A stretch of 64,000 nucleotides of DNA, taken from positions 55,155-119,154 of the forward strand of contig NZ_MSDF01000011.1 of NCBI RefSeq assembly GCF_002022275.1, read 5' to 3'. Source of the stretch: Pseudomonas fluorescens. GTDB taxonomy: Bacteria; Pseudomonadota; Gammaproteobacteria; Pseudomonadales; Pseudomonadaceae. Within the stretch, counting starts at the first letter, position 1. Every line of letters begins with the position of its first letter. A program made the position numbers and the translations under genes. Shown in pieces: positions 58,736-64,000 of the stretch. The notes below the pieces were generated by a model. It worked only from the letters and a program-made list of their open reading frames with translations. It was not told where the DNA came from and ran no database searches.

Positions 58736-59371
58736 CTAGCGCCGCCCTTCCACCGCCATCCGCACCGCCAGCCCCATCAACACCGACCCCATCAGCCAGC
58801 GCTGCACCACCTGCCAACCCGGACGGGTGACAAAGAACACCGCGATGGAGCCCGCCATGATGGCAATCACTGAGTTAACGCTCACGCTGATTGCGATCTG
58901 CGTAAAGCCCAATATCAACGATTGCGTCAAAACACTGCCATGGCCGTTCGGGTCGATGAACTGCGGCAGCAGCGACAAATACATCACCGCCACCTTGGGG
59001 TTCAGCAGGTTGGTCACAAAGCCCATCATGAACAGCTTGCGCGGGCTGTCTTTGGGCAAATCCCGCACCTGGAACGGCGAACGCCCACCCGGTTTGAGCG
59101 CCTGCCACGCGAGATAAATCAGATACAACGCGCCGCCGATTCGCAGCGCGTCGTAGGCAAAGGGCACCGCCATCACCAACGCAGTGATCCCCAACGCCGC
59201 ACACAGCATGTAAACCACAAACCCCACCGCAACCCCGCCCAGCGAGATCAAACCGGCCGTGCGCCCCTGGCAAATCGAGCGCGAAATGAGGTAGATCATG
59301 TTCGGGCCGGGCGTGAGCACCATGCCGAGGGAGATCAGCGCATAAGCCAGCCAGCTGGACAGTTCGGGCAT
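58736..59371 (-). CDS. LysE/RhtB-family translocator
   Basis: This 211-residue membrane protein with about six helices shows LISLGMVLTPGPNMIYLISRS, the GFVTNLLNPKVAVMYLSLLPQF signature and a GGVAVGFVVYML helix. The start is MPELSSWLAYAL at 59371. It converges on the XRE-NBR1 gene with a 2-base gap. Confidence 0.9.
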   Translation of the reverse strand: MPELSSWLAYALISLGMVLTPGPNMIYLISRSICQGRTAGLISLGGVAVGFVVYMLCAALGITALVMAVPFAYDALRIGGALYLIYLAWQALKPGGRSPFQVRDLPKDSPRKLFMMGFVTNLLNPKVAVMYLSLLPQFIDPNGHGSVLTQSLILGFTQIAISVSVNSVIAIMAGSIAVFFVTRPGWQVVQRWLMGSVLMGLAVRMAVEGRR

Positions 59372-59498
59372 CGTCGGGCTCCGTTTTTTGAAACATCTAG
59401 CCAAGGTTGCAAGGTTGGCCGCCATGGTAGGGCGTTCAAAATGCCCGCGTTAGATACAGATCCGCGACCAAAACGGCATACACCCAAGAGGCAGGCCC

Positions 59499-59870
59499 AT
59501 GATCGACTTCAACAACAAAGGCTTCTTCAAGCTCAAACAAAACAATGAATACGCCGAACGCGTCTCGGCTCTGCTGCTGGACGATGAAGAAATAGTCGAC
59601 GCCTACAAGGCGATGCGCGACGGCGTGGTGTTCACCACCAAACGCATCATCGCCGTGAACGTGCAGGGGATTACCGGCAGCAAGAAAGACTTCACCTCGT
59701 TGCCGTACAAAAACATCGTGGCGTATTCGGTGGAAACGTCCGGCACGTTTGACCTGGACTCGGAGCTGGAGATTTAATTTTCGTCGCTGGGAAAAGTGAA
59801 GTTCGAATTCACCGGCAAGACCTCAATCGTCGAAATCTCCCGGATCATTTCCAGGCACCTACTGAGCTGA
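59499..59870 (+). pseudogene. Bacterial PH-domain gene with an in-frame stop at codon 93
   Basis: The first 92 codons (MIDFNNKGFFKLKQNNEYAE.., VVFTTKRIIAVNVQG, LPYKNIVAYSVETSG) match bPH (DUF1696-type) proteins of about 123 residues. TAA at 59775-59777 interrupts the reading frame, but the same frame continues with FSSLGKVKFEFTGKTSIVEI to a normal stop at 59868-59870 and a terminator. One or two substitutions would restore a Tyr or Trp codon. It could be a recent nonsense mutation, a sequencing error or a truncated functional form. Confidence 0.75.
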
Positions 59871-59880
59871 TCAACAGGCA

Positions 59881-59911
59881 AAAAAAGACCTTGGCTTCCC
59901 AAGGTCTCTTT
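59881..59911 (+). terminator. Terminator of the PH-domain gene
   Basis: AGACCTTGG-cttc-CCAAGGTCT followed by CTTT, 10 bases after the full-length stop. Confidence 0.75.
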
Positions 59912-59948
59912 AACTGCTTACACGGTGTAGCAAGTACATGCGGATCAA

Positions 59949-59982
59949 AAATGTGGGAGCTGGCTTGCCTGCGATGACGCCA
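59949..59982. repeat. Single REP unit
   Basis: AATGTGGGAGCTGGCTTGCC followed by TGCGATGACG, with no inverted partner. Confidence 0.75.
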
Positions 59983-60007
59983 GCCCCAACACCCTCAATT
60001 TACCCGA

Positions 60008-60316
60008 CTACACACCAACCGCCTCCCCCTCCTCCATCACCCCATTCGGCAACATCCCATTCGCCAAATCATCCACCACCGCCTTCGCCATCTCCCCCAA
60101 ATAATGCGCCGCCCACGCATAACGGTCCGCGCTCGTATCCATGGCAGCGTCCAGCGCGAGCATTTTGGAACAGTGCAACAGCTCGGAGGCATGCTCCAGG
60201 GCTTCGCGAATAGGCACGCCAGCGTTGACGCGGAAAAGGCGGTGCAGGTTTGGTTGATTGCCGCAGGTGGAGAAGGTGATGACGCCGAGGGTTTTGTTGA
60301 GGGGTGGGTTGATCAT
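60008..60316 (-). CDS. DUF3077-family protein
   Basis: This 102-residue protein (MINPPLNKTLGVITFSTCGN.., LFRVNAGVPIREALEHASEL) is of the DUF3077/DUF6124 type and paralogous to the gene at 1-160. Function is unknown. Its ATG overlaps the stop of a 24-codon leader ORF (ATGA). Its GGAGG ribosome site lies in the 3' arm of a perfect CTCCGG-CCGGAG hairpin, so translation should depend on ribosomes reading the leader ORF. Confidence 0.7.
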   Translation of the reverse strand: MINPPLNKTLGVITFSTCGNQPNLHRLFRVNAGVPIREALEHASELLHCSKMLALDAAMDTSADRYAWAAHYLGEMAKAVVDDLANGMLPNGVMEEGEAVGV

Positions 60317-60387
60317 TGGGCACCTCCGGATTTAGCCGGAGTTTCGGTTGCAGTGCTACGAGGGTACGACCTGTCAGAAACGCTCAT
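60313..60387 (-). CDS. 24-residue leader ORF coupled to DUF3077
   Basis: MSVSDRSYPRSTATETPAKS then GGAQ. The ATG at 60387 has AGGAG 9 bases upstream; the stop overlaps the DUF3077 start. The peptide is polar with no obvious signal. It may act only to open the downstream hairpin. Confidence 0.55.
   Translation of the reverse strand: MSVSDRSYPRSTATETPAKSGGAQ
60324..60341 (-). promoter_or_regulatory. Hairpin covering the DUF3077 Shine-Dalgarno
   Basis: CTCCGG-ctaaat-CCGGAG on the minus strand is a perfect 6-pair hairpin whose 3' arm contains most of GGAGG. It lies inside the leader ORF, as expected for translational coupling. Confidence 0.6.
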
Positions 60388-60408
60388 GGATTTAGCTCCT
60401 AGTGTCGA

Positions 60409-60518
60409 GAAGCTGCCACATTCGTTATCAGGCGAAAGGGTGGCAGCTGTGCGCAGGCTGATAAACCGGGACAATAGGAACCCGGCAGGCCCGAAGGCCT
60501 CCCGCGCACAGCCGCCAT
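60409..60518 (-). ncRNA. Structured leader RNA, copy B
   Basis: On the minus strand GGCGGCTGTGCGCGGG (from 60516) pairs with CCTGCGCACAG-CTGCCACC (ending at 60439). Inside are AGGCC-uucg-GGCCU and CCGGG-UUCCUAUUGU-CCCGG. Every stem matches copy A with base-pair-preserving differences. The UUCCUA loop can pair over 6 positions with UAGGAG at the ribosome site of the leader ORF at 60387. A TTCG..CGAA hairpin replaces the CATCA..TGATG of copy A. Confidence 0.7.
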
Positions 60519-60537
60519 AACACGGATGTGCGGACGC

Positions 60538-60572
60538 AAAAAAAAGCGCCGGCATAGTGCTGAAGACGCTTT
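60538..60572 (-). terminator. Possible minus-strand terminator upstream of leader copy B
   Basis: AAAGCG and CGCTTT pair across an 18-base loop and run into eight Ts on the minus strand. No minus-strand gene lies upstream, so it would end a short transcript starting near 60625 that consists of the tandem hairpins. The stem is short. Confidence 0.35.
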
Positions 60573-60588
60573 AGCGCCTATTGTTCCA

Positions 60589-60624
60589 CGGGTTATCAGG
60601 CCCGGTCACTGAATTTGCAGTGAC
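60589..60624 (-). ncRNA. Tandem hairpin motif, copy 3
   Basis: On the minus strand GTCACTG-caaatt-CAGTGAC (60624-60605) is followed at once by CGGG-8-CCCG (60604-60589). It matches 362-397 in size and order and lies 89 bases from the three-way-junction element (87 in copy A). The flanking 60625-60848 shows no further feature beyond the ribosome site of the bacteriocin gene. Confidence 0.5.
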
Positions 60625-60848
60625 GGCTGCGAAGGTAGTTTGGAAAGCACTTATGTAAAAGCTGAAGTATGTGCCGAAAAGTGTCTAACTGAAGATCTGA
60701 ACGCGCGGATGAACCAGCGCAACTGCCCGTACTAGAGAGCGCAAGGATTCAGGCGCCTTTTCCCACATCCACCATCGAATAACCCCGACATCAGCTTCCA
60801 ATCCGCCCTCGTACGCTCACTCCCCCAGCACAAGGAAGTGAGCCGGTC

Positions 60849-62002
60849 ATGTCAGAACGCTTTTACCCTCCCACCGAAGAAGAAAAGCTCAGGCGTCGAA
60901 TCCTGAGCCGGCAACCGCCGCGCGCGCCCTACTCACCGCCGATCAATCCATTCACTCCCACACCCGCGCCAAAACCTGTGCCTGCCAAACTTCCTGGTTG
61001 CACCTTCACCAAACCCTGCCAACTGCCCGACGGCATCATTCACTACACCAACCCCACCGGTTACGTACCGCTGGAGCTGATCAAGGACTACGGCCATTTC
61101 AGCCTGTTGGGTGGGCGCGAGGTGGACAGCCAGGGCGCGATCGCTCTGAGCAAGATCAGTGGCAGTGCCCTGCCCGTTGGCTTGGGGCAGTTGGCGTTGC
61201 GTACGGCGGTGGTGGAGTCGGCAGCCACCGCCGCTGGCACAGTCGCCGGTGGGCTGCTGATGGGCTTGGTGGCGCTGGTTTGGCCCTCAGAGCTGGGCGA
61301 CAGCGCGCTCTACAGTGAGGAGCAGCTGCGTTCGATGCAGCGGGCGCGGTCTCAGATGCGTTTGCAGGTTGAGCAGCGTGAGGACGGCACGCTGAAGGGG
61401 TATGGGTTTTACACGGGCAACCATGCCGATTGCAGATGATTGATGTGGTGCAGTTCCAACGCCGTGGCGATCAGTTTGTGGCGGATTTGGGTGAAGGCGC
61501 AGAGCTGGTCTGGACGCCTGCGGTTGATCCGGGGGACACCCTGGGTATTCCGGCTTTGGAGGCTGCGCCGCAGGCGCCGGTGATGTGGATTTACCCGCCG
61601 ACAGAGAAGGCGGCGCAAATTCTGGTGAACCCGGTTTATCCGCCGGAGTACCGGGATTTTATTCTGGTGTTCCCGGTGGAGTCGGGGGTTCGGCCGCTGT
61701 ATGTGGTGGTCAGTGTTCTAGCTGGCGATCACAAGTACCACAAGGCTCCTAAAGCGGAGCAAATTACCGGCTTTTTGAATCTGATAAAGGCAAAGCCTAA
61801 AACGCCCAAGCAAGGAGGTGCCGGATTAAGAGAGCGCTGGATTGATGAAAAAGGACGGACAATTTATGAGTGGGACTCACAACACGGCGAGTTGGAAGCC
61901 TACCTGGCAAGTGATGGAAGCCACCTCGGCGCCTTCAGCCATATAACCGGCAAGCAGCTGAAACCAGCAAAGAAAAAACGAAATATCAAAAAGTATTTGT
62001 GA
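60849..62002 (+). pseudogene. Colicin E3-type rRNase bacteriocin with S-type pyocin domain, split by a one-base deletion
   Basis: Frame 1 (60849-61439) encodes a Pro-rich N-terminus, a glycine/alanine-rich segment and the first part of an S-type pyocin domain (..LKGYGFYTGNHAD). The frame then breaks at 61430-61432, where one G inserted in TGC (giving TGG CAG) restores ..ADWQMIDVVQFQRRGDQ.. and a 384-residue protein. The second frame (to 62002) carries the pyocin remainder and a C-terminal domain nearly identical to the colicin E3 16S rRNA nuclease. In YEWDSQHGELE and KRNIKKYL the E3 residues D510, H513, E517 and R545 are all kept. No receptor or translocation domain of a classical colicin is visible. 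An ATGA overlap at 61436-61439 could allow reinitiation. Confidence 0.85.
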
Positions 62003-62008
62003 GGCTAC

Positions 62009-62266
62009 ATGGGACTTAAAGTGAGATTGGAGTGGTTCGACAAGACCACGGAGTGGTTGGTTGGCACGGAAGAGTCAAAGGATTTGGGAGAGGATTACTC
62101 CGTCGTTACAAAGCTAGGGCTCTCGAAGGAGGAGGCAGTCAATAACGGCCTGTTTGAATTGCGCCGGGATTGGCTATCGCATGTACAGCCATTCTTCGCG
62201 CATGAAATCACTCTTGCAGACAGCGACTATTTCGTAGCGCTCGATTACCAAGATGCTCAACGGTGA
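62009..62266 (+). CDS. Colicin E3-type immunity protein
   Basis: This 85-residue protein (MGLKVRLEWFDKTTEWLVGT.., VNNGLFELRRDWLSHVQPFF, ADSDYFVALDYQD) matches ImmE3 along its length. It begins 6 bases after the nuclease domain and should bind and neutralise it. It is intact even though the toxin frame is broken. Confidence 0.9.
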   Translation: MGLKVRLEWFDKTTEWLVGTEESKDLGEDYSVVTKLGLSKEEAVNNGLFELRRDWLSHVQPFFAHEITLADSDYFVALDYQDAQR

Positions 62267-62915
62267 CTCCACTCAGGAGAAATTGGATCTGATGCGCAGA
62301 CTCTCACTAACAAACAAAAAACTCCACAACATCCCCAGGCACCTCAGAGCACTGGCGCGCTGGGCCGACAGTTTCGAAGGCTATTTCTACAAAGAATTAC
62401 CGCTACAGCCTGACTTCGTAAACGAAAAAATCCCCGTTATCGAAAATCTTGTGGAGGGCAAGCAGACCACACCGGAAATTCTGGCGAACTGTGCCCAACA
62501 GTTGATCAATGTCGCAGGCCATCTGCTTCAAGCACGACCAGACGACGCCCCTGAATGCTGGATTGTCGCCTGCGTCATGGTTCCGGACATGTTCTCAAGC
62601 CGGGTCTGTGTCTACACCGATAAAGCTCGCTATCTCGGCCACACTCAACCCTTCGACTATGACTACTTCTGCCAAACCCGAATCATAGGTCGAAGCTTAG
62701 CCGCCGAATGGAACCTGACCCTGCCAACGGGGCTTTACGAAGTCGGCTTTCACTTCACCCATGAGAATGAAGACGGATATACGTTCGAGTCAGAGCATTG
62801 GTACTTCGGCGAGGTCAACACGACCGATGAAGAGCCGGGCGGTGAGCGCTGGAAATACCAGACCTTCAAGTCTTTCCAGGCGCAGCATCCGCATTTGTTC
62901 GGTCCGGCCTCTTAG
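62253..62915 (+). CDS. DUF3916-like protein
   Basis: This 220-residue soluble protein (KKLHNIPRHLRALARWADSF, FYKELPLQPDFV, YEVGFHFTHENEDGYTFESE) resembles DUF3916-type proteins found near bacteriocin and polymorphic-toxin genes. The start at 62253 overlaps the immunity gene by 14 bases; an ATG at 62292 is an alternative. An accessory immunity role is inferred from position only. Confidence 0.5.
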   Translation: MLNGDSTQEKLDLMRRLSLTNKKLHNIPRHLRALARWADSFEGYFYKELPLQPDFVNEKIPVIENLVEGKQTTPEILANCAQQLINVAGHLLQARPDDAPECWIVACVMVPDMFSSRVCVYTDKARYLGHTQPFDYDYFCQTRIIGRSLAAEWNLTLPTGLYEVGFHFTHENEDGYTFESEHWYFGEVNTTDEEPGGERWKYQTFKSFQAQHPHLFGPAS

Positions 62916-63110
62916 CCCGACTTCGCCCCACTCCCGAGTACTACCCGCTCACTCCTCAACAGGTCAACGGCATCGAAAAACCTGCCTCATCAGTCTTTCC
63001 AAAAACTGTATCACTGTATTTGGCGTGCGACGCCTAAGGGCCACACTCAGCGTCAAGGATCACAAATACAAACCGTCGAATTTGCCGATGAAGGTGAGCC
63101 GAAAAAATAG
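62916..63110 (+). pseudogene. Possible displaced toxin C-terminal fragment
   Basis: The frame of the preceding gene continues past its TAG without another stop until TAG at 63108-63110. It encodes ..HQSFQKLYHCIWRATPKG.. and ..TVEFADEGEPKK, and ends 2 bases before the second immunity gene, the usual toxin-immunity spacing. No start codon or intact domain is present. It reads as a relic of a C-terminal toxin cassette; the family is not recognised. Confidence 0.35.
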
Positions 63111-63112
63111 CC

Positions 63113-63394
63113 ATGAAAATCAGATTGCGCTGGTACGAAAAACACAGCAATGACTTGAAAGCAGATGAGTATTCAGTGGATATCGACGACGCCGACAGTT
63201 CTTTTGAAGCACTGGGCTTGAGCGATGAGACCGCAATATATGCCGACGTTTTCAATGTTCTCCCGAGCTGGATAGCAATCCTCCAACCCCATTTCCAGCA
63301 TGTAATAGCGCCCAACCTTTACGACTATCAAATTTCTTTCCGCTACCAAGGCGCTTGGCCCCCGCCCCCCAAACAATCCAAGAAGGCGTCCTGA
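63113..63394 (+). CDS. Second, divergent E3/cloacin-type immunity protein
   Basis: This 93-residue protein follows the ImmE3 pattern: MKIRLRWYEKHSNDLKADEY, then LG, DVFNVLPSWIAILQPHFQHV and YQISFRYQG. It is clearly diverged from the intact copy at 62009. No intact cognate nuclease is nearby, so it is an orphan that may protect against a related bacteriocin from other strains. Confidence 0.75.
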   Translation: MKIRLRWYEKHSNDLKADEYSVDIDDADSSFEALGLSDETAIYADVFNVLPSWIAILQPHFQHVIAPNLYDYQISFRYQGAWPPPPKQSKKAS

Positions 63395-63398
63395 CGCA

Positions 63399-63881
63399 AT
63401 GAGACCCACAATCAAAAAGCCCCTCCTCTACCGCTCCGTCAACACCCGAACCCATGGTGTGCGCCATGGCAGTTTTTGCGCTTATCGTTATGAACGGCAC
63501 ACCAAAAGCGAAAAGGACTCACTGTCTACCCGCAGCTCAATGCACAGCCACCAACGACACGGTTTTGACTACACGCCGCTATTCCGATTTCTCCTGTCCA
63601 AAGTCGGTCAGCCGTGGGACAAGGTGTTCAGCGAAGCCAACGCCCGCCTCGATCGCCCGGAGCCTGTATTCTGGATGGTTGCGCTGCATGAATGCGATAA
63701 GAAGGAATATGTGAGGACAGATGAATCCGCCTATTTCAGCGGCTTATGGGTCGACGAAACAGGCCTGCTGCAAAAAGTTAACCCTCACTTGACGCCCGAA
63801 CTGATGAAGCCGTTTTGCGACTGCTGCACCCACACCTTCAACGGTGTGGTCTTCCCGCCGGTTCCATCGCGCAATCCGTAA
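63399..63881 (+). CDS. Conserved protein of unknown function at the immunity locus
   Basis: This 160-residue protein is rich in His, Arg and Cys (SMHSHQRHGFDYTPLFRFLL, PVFWMVALHECDKKEYVRTD, FCDCCTHTFNGVVF). The CDCC motif might bind metal. It starts 4 bases after the second immunity gene and probably belongs to the same transcript. The last 44 bases overlap the convergent kinase gene. Confidence 0.6.
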   Translation: MRPTIKKPLLYRSVNTRTHGVRHGSFCAYRYERHTKSEKDSLSTRSSMHSHQRHGFDYTPLFRFLLSKVGQPWDKVFSEANARLDRPEPVFWMVALHECDKKEYVRTDESAYFSGLWVDETGLLQKVNPHLTPELMKPFCDCCTHTFNGVVFPPVPSRNP

Positions 63882-64000
63882 AGCTCAACCGCGCACACAA
63901 CCCACCCCGCTCCAAATTCCGCAACGTCAACCTACATCCAATCTTCCCCACAATCATCTCCACTATCGCCAGCCCCAACCCCGCCCCATTGGCATTCCCC
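63838..64000 (-). CDS. Sensor histidine kinase, C-terminal end (runs off the window)
   Basis: The last 53 residues contain the HATPase G2 box GNANGAGLGLAIVEMIVGKI and the closing strand LTLRNLERGGLCARLSFTD. The remainder lies beyond the edge, so the signal and partner regulator are unknown. Confidence 0.8.
   Translation of the reverse strand, partial: GNANGAGLGLAIVEMIVGKIGCRLTLRNLERGGLCARLSFTDCAMEPAGRPHR

Noticed and set aside
60625..60848. SOS or P-box control of the bacteriocin gene
   Set aside because: No LexA-type CTG-N10-CAG palindrome or pyocin activator box could be seen before the start codon.
61421..61440. Programmed ribosomal frameshift in the bacteriocin gene
   Set aside because: No slippery heptamer or downstream pseudoknot is visible; a single-base deletion explains the break.

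Overview
The window looks like chromosomal DNA of a fluorescens-group Pseudomonas. It is GC rich, gene order is typical of Pseudomonas (isc operon; der-bamB-yfgM-hisS-ispG-rodZ-pilW-rlmN-ndk; queA-tgt-yajC-secD-secF), and the intergenic gaps carry many copies of the GTGGGAGCTGGCTTGC-type REP/REPIN element. Assignment rests on recognised proteins and repeats, not on a database search.

Layout. 1-1900: accessory edge with the start of a DUF6124/DUF3077-family gene behind a structured RNA leader, and a nucleotidyltransferase/partner pair resembling a toxin-antitoxin module. 1.9-8 kb: NIF3-like protein, purL and divergent mltF. 8-16.5 kb: trehalose PTS cluster (treR divergent from treB, treC, a LamB-type porin, a fused EIIA-HPr-EI protein and a degenerate EIIB) with twin TreR operators. 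16.5-20.4 kb: accessory hipBA plus a large TerD-like protein. 20.5-32.5 kb: guaA, guaB, a zinc-ribbon protein, TauE permease, LysR regulator, xseA, an M23 peptidase, leuA behind a candidate leader peptide, and an omega-amidase/aminotransferase pair. 32.6-47.6 kb: the der-to-ndk run and the complete isc cluster under an IscR-type promoter. 47.8-56.7 kb: cysE, trmJ, suhB, a glycine-zipper protein, secF, secD, yajC, tgt, queA. 56.8-64 kb: tRNA-Leu(CAA), LysE-type exporters, an XRE regulator with an NBR1-like domain, a bacterial PH-domain gene broken by a stop codon, a second DUF3077 gene with its RNA leader, a colicin E3-type bacteriocin locus and the end of a sensor kinase.

The most interesting signal is a regulatory RNA architecture shared by the two DUF6124/DUF3077 loci at opposite ends of the window. 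Each has a three-way-junction RNA just upstream of the first start codon, supported by compensatory base changes between copies, and an apical UUCCUA loop complementary to the Shine-Dalgarno region (10 pairs in one copy, 6 in the other). About 88 nt further upstream, both loci carry two back-to-back hairpins. A third copy of those hairpins lies upstream of the nucleotidyltransferase module. At the second locus a 24-codon leader ORF overlaps the DUF3077 start codon, and a second hairpin covers the DUF3077 Shine-Dalgarno.

The second signal is the bacteriocin locus. It has an E3-type 16S rRNA nuclease gene interrupted by a one-base deletion, its intact immunity gene, a possible displaced toxin fragment and a second divergent E3-type immunity gene.
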